From the NCBI GenBank assembly GCA_019916065.1, contig CM034238.1, forward strand, positions 37,973,375 through 38,037,374: 64,000 nucleotides of DNA, read 5' to 3'. The notes beneath the pieces are model-generated. The model made no database searches, was not told the origin of the DNA, and saw nothing but the letters and a program-made list of their open reading frames with translations. The stretch's first letter is position 1. Each line of letters opens with the position of its first letter. Source of the DNA: Vitellaria paradoxa (lineage: Eukaryota > Streptophyta > Magnoliopsida > Ericales > Sapotaceae). Made by a program: the position numbers and the translations under genes. Below are positions 31,930 through 42,090 of the stretch, in pieces.

Positions 31930-34900
31930 GAGGAAGCAACTGCCAGTGCTTTTCTAGTTATCCTTATTTAAAATCTTCATGGATTTTGGTGGGGGAGCTG
32001 GGGATGAGTAGCCTTTCTCATGCCTGCGGTTTTCGTTTTATAATTACAGTTCTACCTGAACCGCCAGCACCAGCAACCATCACACTACACTTTGCTTGAG
32101 CACAACTTCTTTGCTGAGGCAACCATCATTTACTCTGCTTGAGCACAACTTCTTTGCTGAGGCAACCATCACTTATGGCCATGGACTCTAGCAAGTGCTG
32201 AGATGGTGCTTTTGGATTAATTGAAATGACTAAAACTTGAGATAGGGAGAGATGATTTCATCCAATATGGAAGACCAGAACCTTAATACTCTCTTTTGTC
32301 CAGCCTCTTGTCCTCTTCCTTCTCCACTTCTCTTTTCTTTTTTCTACTTCCTCTTTTTGTGCTTCAATGATATGTTTGGGAGGATAGGAGAGTGCATATA
32401 CACATATGGCCTTTTAACCGTGTGCGCGCTGTTATGATAAGAATCATTTACTGCATCTCATTGCCAAATTTGGATGTCTAATTTCATGTTTTGCAACTAA
32501 AATTAATCAGTTTCATCCCTCCCCCCCCTGTTTAAATTATGTTGTTTTCTCTATGTTTAGAATGCGTTTTATATAATTTTTTGCCATGTACAAGTCTTTT
32601 TGCCATATTTTATATTGTCCTGGTTATGCATGCCAGGTTGCTGCAGAGCATGTTCAAGTATTGAATGCTGTGAGATCTAAATTGCCATTCTTGGTTACTA
32701 CCGTAGATGATGCAAAAGATTCTGTTAAAGAGGAAATTCGATTGAGGTACTCATCTTTAAGTTACTTGTTAATCAGGCACAGAGAAATAAATTTCTCTTA
32801 TCTTGTAATCCTGCTCAGTTTTTTAATTCTTTTAATTCCTTTAGTTATTTGACAAAGTCAATCTTAAAAATTGTACATTTTTTATATGTAGTTAACTACC
32901 TAATTTTCTTCCTTTTTTTTTATCAATAAAACAATTTTATTAATAACTAAGAAAAGCAAAGGCATTAAGCAAATTCCATTACAAAGATCTACAAGCTCAT
33001 TACGGAATCATATCCTCAACAAAATTCAAAAAAGAATTCAAATCTGGTTCTATAACCCCACCAGCTAACTATATGGTTGAGACAAAAAGCAACTCTTCAC
33101 TTTGTGCAAAGGCCATTCAATTCCTTTGAAATTTCTATGATCCCTTTCCTTCCAAATCAGTCAGGCTAAAGCTAAATAAAGCGGGGCCATACTCCAGGCC
33201 ATAGCCTTTTGTATCCTTAACTTATAACCCCACCGAGATTTAAAAAGGTCTTTTGGGTCCGTAGGTTGCACCCACCAAACACGGAAATTGGAAAACAATA
33301 TATTCCACAACTCTCCCATCTATGTCAATGGATGAGATATGGTCAATGGACTTCCCTCATACTTTACATAAACACCACCAATTCACTAGCACATACTCTT
33401 TCCTGCACAGATTATCCATAGTAAGGATTCGTTCACAGATCACACCCCAGCTAGAGAAAGCCACTCTAGGCGTCACCCCTCCTTGTCAAATCTTTTTCAT
33501 TGCACGTTGAAAATCCAAATCTTTTGTCTACAAACTCGTATACTCAAGGATTAAAAAGACTGAAGGACTGGTCCCTGATTCTCAGCATGATAGTTGCTTT
33601 CCATTCGTATCTGTGTTTTAATGCATAATTTTCCCTGTTCTATTGATTAATTGTTCTCCAATACATTTTATTAGATATCGTTGCCTTGATTTGCGCCGGC
33701 CACATATGAATTTCAACATAATCCTCCGACATAGAGTGGTGAAACTCATGCGAAGGTACTTAGAAGATGTACACGGTTTTGTTGAGGTACCATACTTTGA
33801 AATTTGAATTTACTGTTGAACCTTTTTTTTGCTAGGCAGGTTACCTTTGAACTTGTTTCTTGAAAACAATGCTTTCAGTTTTTTTATTTTATCTTATTTT
33901 ATTTATTTATTTATTTTTTGTTTACATTCATAACAATGTTTTTGATTGTGACCTTTTCATGGTTGTAAGGTAGATTGAGACCCCAATACTTTCTAGATCT
34001 ACTCCAGAAGGTGCCCGAGATTATTTGGTGCCTTCAAGGGTTCAGGTATGCTACTTTAATTTGTCAGTTTAGTCTACCATGTGCTTTCAGATTTTTGCTT
34101 TGATGGGGTGGCCCCTAGAGGTAATTATATTTCGGTGATTTATACAGTTTTATTTAACCGAAAAAAAAGGCATGTTAATTTGTCATGGTTAATCCCTTTT
34201 TCCTTTTTTCATAATTTTTCCCTTAGAGATCCCCTTTGATTTCTAAAGTACTCAAAAGAAAAATTTATAAATAAAATTAAATAAGTGGGTCTACATAATG
34301 TATCTCCAGGCCCAGATTGGCTTTAGTGTATCCAGGTGGATGCTTCGATTAAATGAGGTCTATTCATTTTACTATGGAACAGCACAATTCCTAGTATTCG
34401 TGTGTAAGTGCTTTGTTTGGTTTCTCACCCAAACCTTATCACCCAGCCTTGCGAGGAAAACTTGATGATTTGGTCACAAAACACGTTCATATCGTAACCT
34501 CGAATTCTTTTGCAGCATCTTTGGAAGAAAGCCATAGTCCATCCATTTGGTCCTGGGCCTTGTCCCACTCAGATTAAAGGAAAGGGGGCATGAAGGATCC
34601 CCTTTTCTTTTCTTATCAATAAAATCTTTATTTATATATATAAAAAAAAATTATATGCATTTGAGATTTTATATTTCCTTCCCTTTTCCTTCTCATTTTC
34701 CCTTCTCTTTTCTCTTCCCTCACCAAATCCTCGATCCAAATACACCCCTAGAGAAATCTTCTGTTACTTTTCTATGTAGGTGTAATTAAAAGCTATCTAA
34801 AACAATAATAGAACTGCTGGAAAAATAAAAAGGGAGTAACATATATGCATACCTCTGCCACTTGCTAATACTGATATGTGCTATTTATGTTTAAACTTAC

Positions 34901-37900
34901 CAATAACTGATGGATTGGACTTGAAGGTGATTGATCGAATAGAATCATAATCTGTTGTGATATTATGTTGTTCTCTGCACCCACTTGTCACTTAATGCCA
35001 TCATGGCTTGGCATCTGATTCACTTTAATATGTACTTTGAAGCCAGGAACATTCTATGCTTTGCCCCAAAGTCCACAGCTGTTTAAGCAGATGCTAATGG
35101 TGTCTGGTTTTGATAAATATTATCAAATAGCAAGGTATATCTTTTAATAGTTGTCTGAGATTTGGTTTGAATTGTTTGATTGCTGTGCTTGTGGCCTACA
35201 CTATGCTTGGTGATTTCTGCTATCTGCCAATTAAATTTCCACCTTTTCCTGTTTTCAATCTTTTTAATTTTTTGTCATGTTCTTTTCTATCTTTTCTTTT
35301 TTCTCCACAACTTCTATATGTATAAAAATGTGTTTTTCTTGAGTTTAAAATGATTGGTGTACTGATCGCAATAACAGAAAGAGCATATAAAGAGATTACT
35401 TGCAAGAAGTTTGACATTGTATTCATAAGAGATCCCATTTTCCTGTTATGTATCAAAAGTAGAAATCAAAACTATGTTTCCATGGGTGGATGCCATACCA
35501 AAATTATGATAGAAATCCATTTTGGTTATCTTGATTTGCAGATGTTTTCGAGATGAAGATCTTAGGGCAGATAGACAACCAGAGTTTACACAACTGGACA
35601 TGGAAATGGCTTTCACTCCTTTGGAGGACATGCTGAGGCTTAATGAAGATTTGATTAGACAGGTGAGTAAGTTCATTTTAAGGTGGTTAAAATTTAATTT
35701 GGCTAGATGTGGGAAGCAACGTGATAAAAGATTAACAAATGAGATAGAGAAGAGGATGAAGAATAAGAGTGAATTTCATGAACTGAAAGTAAGGTGGTGC
35801 TTCATTTGTTCTCATAATCATTGGTCAATTGTGCAACATCATTGCTTGCTGAGAGTGAGCAATCACCTGGCTGTGACTCTACTAGGTCCTTAATTATGCA
35901 GGGGGATTGTTCAAATGTGCTCAATATATGAGTGAGATACATTAATTGAAAGCCAAGTGACTGCTTGATTTGTTCATCCTCTTATTGTGCACCTCAATAC
36001 CATTCCTCAATTTAGCAACCTTGTAGAGTCCAGGCCATATTACTCGCACTCTGCTGACAGAACTTCTTGCTTCAAGTTATTAATTATCTACCATATAGTT
36101 ATTGAATTAATTTAGTATATTTTTCTGTTTACAGAAATTTGATTTGACCAATTTCACTACGGAGCATGATTAGTCCTGCTTATTGTAGGTTTTTCTGGAG
36201 ATCAAAGGTGTTCAGTTGCCCAATCCCTTCCCAAGGCTTACATATGCTGAAGCGATGAGTCGATATGGTTCAGACAGGCCAGATGTTCGGTTTGATCTTG
36301 AATTAAGAGATGTAATAATCTCTGTTGGCTCTCTTTCTCTTCCTATTGAAGCTCTCTGTATCTCTTTCCTCTCTCTTCTATTCCCCCTCCCTTTTCTCCT
36401 TCCCTTTCTCAGGTATGGGGAGGGGCTTCGCTATTTAGACTTGTATGTAAGAGTAAGCTGTCTATTTTTCTGAAATTTTCAATCTAAATCCCATATTTTC
36501 CCCAAAAGGGGAAGCTCCTTGCTTGGCTTAATATGGCGTCATAATGATAATGAACATATATTCGATGGTTCATGATGAAAATTTGTTTGATATTCATTAA
36601 GTAATTTTATTTTATATTTGGGGTGTAATTGCAATAGTTTTAATTCTTTTATTTGTTGTCCTTGTTGGAACTTGGAGCTTCAGGTTTCTGATATTTTCAC
36701 AGAATCCTCCTTCAGAGTTTTCACAGATGCCTTGGAGAGTGGTGGAATTATAAAGGTGTTATGTGTGCCTTCGGGAGCCAAAAACTATTCAAATACAGCC
36801 CTTAAAAAAGGTGATATCTACAATGAAGCAATCAATTCCGGAGCAAAGGGTTTGCCTTTCCTAAAGGTCTTGAATGATGGTAACAATTGAAAATAGGCAA
36901 TCCAGATCTTGGTGAAGGGATATTATGGTTCACAACTGACCCAATCAAATTTTACTTGTAGGGGCCATTGAGGGGATCCCAGCACTGGTATCAAGTTTGC
37001 AGCCAACAAAAAAGGAGCAGTTACTGACACGCTGCTCTGCAGGGTCTGGTGATCTTATCTTGTTTGCGGTGGGTCACCATACCCTAGTTAATAAAACTTT
37101 GGACCGGCTACGGGTGTATGTAGCACACGAGTTGGGCTTGATTGACCAAGTAAGCTTGTGTCACACTTCAATATGGAAAGTTTTGATCCAAGCACTCTCT
37201 TTTACTCACCTTGTTTCTTTTGTTTTTCTCGCATGTAGTCCAGGCATTCAATTCTCTGGGTGACTGATTTCCCGATGTTTGAATGGAACAGTTTAGAACA
37301 GAGGCTTGAGGTCTGTATGATGTCTATGAACTTCTACTTCAAGATTCTTAAATATTTTGATTTTTGTTCATGGAAAAAGTGGTCATGTTTGTCCAATAGT
37401 ATGTTTCTTTTGTGCTTATTCTAAGCAATTTAAAACTAGCCCTGTTTGGTTATGATTTTTAGAAAATTGGTATTGAAGTATTTTGAAAGCATAGTTTGTA
37501 ATAAAAAAAATGCATTCGATGATTATATGAAAAATTGGTTTTGAAAAGAGAAAACAACAAAAAAATATACAGAAATTGAAATAAATACTGATATATAATT
37601 GAATGGCATATTGGAATGAAAAAAAAAAAAAAAAACTCAAATTTGGTCTCAAAGCCACCAAATAACATCCTTCAGATGATCTTAGCGCTTCATTTTTTTT
37701 TTTTTTGGGTCCTATTTTCTGGAAAATGAAACAAAAAACAATGCTAGAAAACGCGAACTCAGGATAGGAAACCAAAAAGCTGAAACTGGAATCAAAACCA
37801 AACTGGGAAATTTTTAATGCCACTTTTGATTTGCAATGAAGTGGACTTTTATTGTTATGATGTTGGAAAATTATTCTTTGTTTGTGTCCAAAAAAAAAAA

Positions 37901-40900
37901 TTCGTGCCTGGTTTTAGCAGGTACATGTGAAATAAGTTATATGTCTCAATTCACAAGAAAAAATAGAGTAAACTTTTTAATGTTCAAGTCTTTTGCTCCT
38001 TCATTAGGGATATTAACACCTGATGGGTTTACCAGTTAGAATGCACCATCAAGTAGCATCCTTTACATGATCTTCGCGCTGCATTTATTTTTGGGGTCCT
38101 ATTTTCTGGAAAATGAAACAAAAAACAATGCTAGAAAACGCGAACTCAGGATAGGAAACCAAAAAGCTGAAACTGGAATCAAAACCAAACTGGGAAATTT
38201 TTAATGCCACTTTTGATTTGCAATGGAGTGGACTTTTATTGTTATGATGTTGGAAAATTATTCTTTGTTTGTGTCCAAAAAAAAAATTCGTGCCTGGTTT
38301 TAGCAGGTACATGTGAAATGAGTTATATGTCTCAATTCACAAGAAAAATAGAGTAAACTTTTTAATGTTCAAGTCTTTTGCTCCTCCATTAGGGATATTA
38401 ACACCTGATGGGTTTACCAGTTAGAATGCACCATACGCAGGGATAGAATTCTATCACTGTCACAATTTAATTACATCGAGCTCTTGCTCTTGCTGATTTG
38501 CAATCTTGATAATTCTATAAGTAAAATTGTGCTTTGTATACCTGGGAAGGATTAGTTAAATGGTCTTAGCAGTCTTTGGTCAACTGGTATTTATTATCGG
38601 CTGCCTAATTTAACGACAGAACTTCTACACTGCAGCTTCCCTTCATCTCGAGGGACTATAGTGCTGATTTATTTTACTTTTGCTGGTGGTAATTGTAGGT
38701 CATTGTGCTATTGTTTTTTTAAGCATCTGTGGTAGTTATAAACAATCATCTTACGTACCACGTCTTCTTTTTTATTGTTGCGATTGTTCAGATTTGAGTA
38801 ATAGTATAATACCAGCAAATTTGCAGAAAAAGTTACCAGAAAGATATGGAAACTTGTTAAGATTTGAGTAATAGTATAATAGCAGCAAATTTGCAGAAAA
38901 AGTTACCAGAAAAATATGGAAACTTGTGAGCTTATCAGTTTAAATAAAAGCACCCATTAATATGCACTTTGATTACAAAATTGCCATCACTACATCATCA
39001 GGCAACTATTTCTGTTAAATTCTTCTGCCATAGAATCATTTTCCTTAAGATTTGGTTCTATTGCAGGCTTTGCATCACCCTTTCACTGCACCAAATCCTG
39101 AAGATATGGACGATCTTTCCTCTGCCCGTGCCTTGGCTTATGACATGGTTTACAATGGAGTTGAGGTATATAGATATATGCTCCATTCTCTAATAGCTGC
39201 AATTTTGATGTTTTGCCTGTCCTTTGACACATGAAATTCAGCAGTGCAATTAATTAATAGCTGTGATCCTAGCAGATTGGTGGAGGAAGCCTTAGAATAT
39301 ATAAGCGTGAGGTCCAAGAAAAGGTTTTGGGAATTGTAGGCATCTCCCCTGAGCAGGTGAGAAGAGACAATTGTTTACTTTGGTGGGATTGCTTATTTGT
39401 TCACTACAATTGTTATGTTCTATGTCATTGTAAAACCTATTTCAGCAATTATTAACTGGAGTAAGTTTAACTATCCTCTGGTTTGCAGTTTTAGTTTGAT
39501 TACTTAATATTAATATTATTTTGTTTTCCATGCTCTGGGCCAAAGGTATTCAGTGTTCTTACATATATTGGTATATAGTTTAATTGAATTGGAAGAGATC
39601 TGTGACATGGCACTTGGAAAATGTTCTTAGCACAATATGGGTAGATTAGTAAAGATATCTAATTGTTAACAACATAAGCTAGTATCCAAATTTTATTCTT
39701 TCTTTCCTTTTATTCCCCTTGAAAAGGTATTTCTGAATTAATAGATGCATAACAGATTGCTAGGGGGCGACTTGAACACAGTTAATTCTCTCTTTCCTTA
39801 TATTCACTTTGAAAAGGTATTTCTGAATTAATACATACATGTGCACGCATTTGCCAGGGGCAACTGAACACTTGCCATTTAGAGGCAAGTCACAGTTGGG
39901 ACACCACTTGCAACTTTTTATGTTCCATTTTTAGGTTACTGAAGGATGAAAAGATGAAACTTCCTGAGCTGTTAGACATAGAAAGTTACAAATGTAATAT
40001 ACTGCTCATTGATAACGATTTGTTGTCTACAGCTGAATCAAAGTTTGGCTATCTTTTAGAGGCTTTGGACATGGGTGCTCCTCCTCATGGTATGAAATGC
40101 TTTGCTCATCTATTATTTACCGTCATCAATGCAATAATAACGACTAGAACTCTCTTTGATATTTTGTTTGGGATTTCAATTCTGTCAATCAGATACTCTC
40201 TGTATTTACAGTGATGTAGCATGGTAGGCCAATGAAGTGAGTAAAACCCCCGTTGGCACTGAAGTATATATGTCGCATATTTTTACACCCACCACCAACC
40301 ACTGTTTCAGGGAGAGTGAATCGTCCTTATGTGCCATCATTGATTAGTGCAACCTTTTTTCAATGCTTGTATGTTCAAGTGCTCATCTCATCTGTCCATG
40401 CTTGTGAAGTTCTCTTGAACATTCTGACCATCACATCTAAGGCAGATTATTGTTGTCTGCTATTAGAACTGTCACCTGGGGCAGAATATTATCTGCTATT
40501 AGAACTTTCTAGAAGGGAATGAAACTGATTTCTTACAATGAATATAAGGCTCCGTTTGGATAACTAGGGATTTCAAATTAGTGGGTTGAGATTAAATTGT
40601 TTAAAAGTACGAGTGTGAAATAGAGAATTTATGTAATAATACATAGAAGTTCTCTAATAATTACTATTAAAATAGTGGTATCACTACTTCCTAAAATAAT
40701 GGAGCCGCTAGTATAGAGGATTTCAAATAATTATTTGTTGTGCTTATTTCAAATTCATTATGATGTAAAACTATTGCAATTCATGATGAAATTTCTATCT
40801 AAACTACCAATGCTATATCTGAATAATTCTTCTTAAATAATTAGCACAAAATCCCTTGGTTTCAAATTCAAGATTACAAAAGTAACCTAAATAGCCTAAA

Positions 40901-41317
40901 ATGGCCATACCTTGATTAGGCTTGTCTGGATTATGTACTCTAGTCTGAACTTTGTCCCATGGGTGGCTGGTCAAGTGGTCGTTAGTTGATTTATTGGATT
41001 CCTCGAGGGGCTTACAAATAGTATCACGGTGGGCCAACCAAAGGAATTGTATAGGAAATTTTTCCAAGTTACATTGGCTTATTAAATTTTATTATCCAAT
41101 TAACTGATCCTCCCTTTGTTCTGTGTGTGTGTGTGTGTCTTTTGCAGGGGGAATTGCTTATGGGGCTGGATAGGTTGGTGATGCTGTGGCAGGTGCAAAT
41201 TCAATTAGAGATGTCATTGCTTTCCCGAAGACAACGACTGCTCAGTGTGCCCTTACTCGTTCTCCCTCTGAGGTGGATCCTCAGCAATTAAAAGAACTTT
41301 CATTTCAGACCCCATAG
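25781..41317 (+). CDS. Organellar (bacterial-type) aspartyl-tRNA synthetase, 15 exons, C-terminal frame broken
   Basis: Class II aminoacyl-tRNA synthetase charging tRNA-Asp in chloroplasts/mitochondria. Exons by eye: 25781-26152, 26651-26794, 32637-32746, 33675-33786, 33974-34045, 35043-35134, 35542-35662, 36189-36311, 36684-36879, 36962-37149, 37239-37310, 39067-39165, 39276-39356, 40033-40089, 41148-41317. Exons 1-13 join in frame (594 codons), all GT-AG. The order is a Ser/Thr-rich N-terminal transit region (~70 aa), the OB-fold anticodon domain ([20 protein letters not shown]), motif 1 ([19 protein letters not shown]), motif 2 ([19 protein letters not shown]), and the bacterial-type GAD insert (exons 8-11). 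Motif 3 is damaged (separate entry). If repaired it would be about 669 residues, near the family length; as read it stops after about 602. The ATG at 25781 is preferred over an in-frame extension from 25613 because the upstream part is Pro/Ser-repeat leader. Confidence 0.88.
26932..27178. mobile_element. hAT-type MITE candidate in synthetase intron 2
   Basis: The left end TAGCACGGGCGGACCCAAG and the right end (TAGCTACCTGGGGTGGAAC on the minus strand) form imperfect inverted repeats resembling plant 'GGGGCGGA' hAT termini. About 250 bp, with an internal imperfect duplication ('GTGGGTTGGATTATAAAAAT' / 'GTGGGCTGGATTACAAAAAT'). Non-coding. Confidence 0.4.
27550..28176. mobile_element. hAT-like non-autonomous element, 627 bp, perfect 8-bp TSD
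   Basis: The terminal inverted repeats are TAGGGATGTCAA on both ends (TTGACATCCCTA at the right). GAAATTTG lies at 27542-27549 and again at 28177-28184, a perfect 8-bp target duplication diagnostic of hAT elements. Both subterminal regions are unusual arrays of CCCCGTCCCC/CCCCATACCCGT units in opposite orientation around an AT-rich centre. It is non-coding (the Gly/Arg frames on the minus strand are the repeat translated) and lies in intron 2 of the synthetase gene. Confidence 0.9.
28457..28971. mobile_element. hAT-like non-autonomous element, about 515 bp
   Basis: The left end CAGGGGCGAACCAAG pairs with the right end (CAAGGGCAAAGC on the minus strand). The flanks GCTGCAGA (28449-28456) and GCTACAGA (28972-28979) match at 7 of 8 bases, as expected of an aged hAT duplication. 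No transposase frame. It lies in intron 2 of the synthetase gene. Confidence 0.75.
28980..30248 (+). other. Synthetase intron 2, unassigned stretch
   Basis: No conserved coding. At 29941-30055 'CTAGAATATT/TCTAGA' motifs recur about eight times (TTCTAGACTATT, ATTCTAGAATATT, CATTCTAGATTC), an irregular TCTAGA-rich cluster, followed by a C10 then A13 run at 30077-30099. The 120-codon frame at 29632-29994 has no recognisable domain. Confidence 0.4.
30264..31230 (+). mobile_element. 5'-truncated RTE-type LINE with perfect 15-bp TSD
   Basis: The 3' part of a non-LTR reverse transcriptase gene. After [17 protein letters not shown] comes the catalytic FADDIVL (Y/F-x-DD), then [10 protein letters not shown], and the C-terminal block [20 protein letters not shown] and [20 protein letters not shown] characteristic of the plant RTE clade. 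The frame is broken by a one-base loss near 30315 and stops near 30710 and 30840. The 3' end is 'CCGACCCCACCTAGTGGGA' plus a GGTTT/GGTTTA tail. TATGCAATTTGGCAG occurs at 30249-30263 and 31231-31245, exactly bracketing it. Confidence 0.92.
31860..31924 (+). repeat. Compound (CT)n(CA)n microsatellite
   Basis: About 14 CT units run directly into about 17 CA units within synthetase intron 2, in a long dinucleotide tract expected to be length-polymorphic. Confidence 0.95.
32095..32172 (+). repeat. Short tandem duplication
   Basis: 'GCTTGAGCACAACTTCTTTG' with 'CTGAGGCAACCATCA' occurs twice in direct tandem with a period of about 45-50 bp in synthetase intron 2. Confidence 0.8.
32915..33570 (-). 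mobile_element. L1-type LINE 3' fragment
   Basis: Read on the minus strand, the stretch gives [15 protein letters not shown], a stop, [20 protein letters not shown], a degenerate match to the C-terminus of plant L1 ORF2 (the zf-RVT region, typically ...W.IWxERNxRxF). It then runs to an AATAAA-like end and an A-tail, seen as the T-run before 32920 on the plus strand. Many stops show it is dead. It sits antisense in intron 3 of the synthetase gene. Confidence 0.6.
37440..37812. mobile_element. MITE-like element overlapping the 387-bp duplication
   Basis: The left end CCCTGTTTGGTTATGATTTT and the right end (CCCAGTTTGGTTTTGATTCC on the minus strand) are imperfect inverted repeats about 370 bp apart. 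Its right half was later copied with the 387-bp tandem duplication. Target duplication is not clear. Confidence 0.5.
37658..38432 (+). repeat. Tandem duplication, unit about 387 bp, in synthetase intron 11
   Basis: 'CCTATTTTCTGGAAAATGAA' at 37711 recurs at 38098, and the following 330 bp (through 'GGGTTTACCAGTTAGAATGC') are nearly identical between copies. The duplicated junction is 'CACCA' + 'AAGTAGCATCC'. High identity suggests a recent event. Confidence 0.9.
38791..38929 (+). repeat. Tandem duplication, unit 70 bp
   Basis: 'GATTTGAGTAATAGTATAAT' begins at 38791 and again at 38861. The two units differ at only a few bases (ACCAGC/AGCAGC, AAGATATGG/AAAATATGG). It lies in synthetase intron 11, about 140 bp before exon 12. 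Confidence 0.92.
40033..41317 (+). pseudogene. Synthetase exons 14-15 with three frame-breaking changes
   Basis: Exon 13 ends in phase 0 at a CAG. The next coding in the family would start GCT GAA TCA ([20 protein letters not shown]), but the acceptor here is CAG|CTGAATCA, so one G is missing and the frame reaches TAG after eight codons (40057-40059). In exon 15 the expected [13 protein letters not shown] is coded as GCTTATGGGGCTGGATAGG: an extra G makes A-Y-G-A-G-stop. Further on, CTGTGGCA lacks one base against CTGTTGGCA, restoring frame for [20 protein letters not shown] and the end at TAG 41317. The Arg of GLDR, an ATP-binding class II motif-3 residue, is therefore lost. Confidence 0.8.
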
Positions 41318-41756
41318 TTTTACGTACCTACTCATTTTACTATATACTTCTTTTACTGGGGAATGCTTAAAAATGTCATTTTCTTCACTAGTAATATCAA
41401 TTGGAATTCAGCAGCGTCGGTATGTTCAGCCAGAAGGTCTTGGTTTGTGATGAATGTTGTAGTATTCATTTTCTGTATTTAATAAAAAAAAATTTTCTGT
41501 ACTTCCAAATTATGTTGGTAATTTAGCAAATATATTCACAAGTCAAGAGGAAAAATGTCTGAGATAGTTTATAAGTGCTTTTACCCCCTCTTATTGTCCT
41601 ACATCGAAAAGAAATCAAATGATTGAGATAACTTGTAAGTGTCTTTACTTCTTCCCTTTGTTATACCTGCAGCTTATGGGCTATTGGAGCCTAGAGTAGA
41701 TAATATTTGTCAGATAATCCTACGAGTCTGTGATGTGCGGACAAAAATGAATTATC
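41318..41756 (+). other. Synthetase 3' flank
   Basis: Presumed 3' untranslated region. 'AATAAAAAAAAA' at 41480-41491 could act as a polyadenylation signal. No other feature is seen. Confidence 0.4.
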
Positions 41757-42090
41757 ATTATTTATGAATAATAAATTAATAAAACATATTATAATTAATT
41801 TAGATAATTTAATTTAATTATATTGTTTATTAAAAATAATTTTAAGTTAATAAAATATTTAAATAAAATAATTCATTTAAATATGATACAATAAATATGT
41901 ATGGTGCTAAAATTGTCAAAATGTTTGTAACAAAAAAACAGAATGAACACATTTTTTTGGTACATTTTTTTTAAGTTTTCATTTTGTTGGAAAAAAAATG
42001 TAAACAAATTTAACAAATATGCTTTCGTTGCTAGGTTATAAAAAGAAAAAAAAAAAAAGCAGAAAATGAAAACGTTATCAGATGAGGGCT
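41757..42090 (+). mobile_element. Degenerate right half of a Harbinger-like element
   Basis: The order of landmarks matches the right side of the 21934-23046 element: an AT-rich core ending 'TATTTAAATAAAATAATTCA', then 'TTGTAACAAAAAAACAGA', 'AACAAATTTAACAAATATG', and an end 'AAAACGTTATCAGATGAGGG' comparable with 'AAAACATTACCAAACGGAGC'. No left end is recognisable. Confidence 0.55.

Noticed and set aside
37416..37823. 135-residue minus-strand frame rich in Phe
   Set aside because: Lies within an intron, over a MITE and T-runs. The related 75-residue frame at 38085-38312 is simply the second tandem copy.
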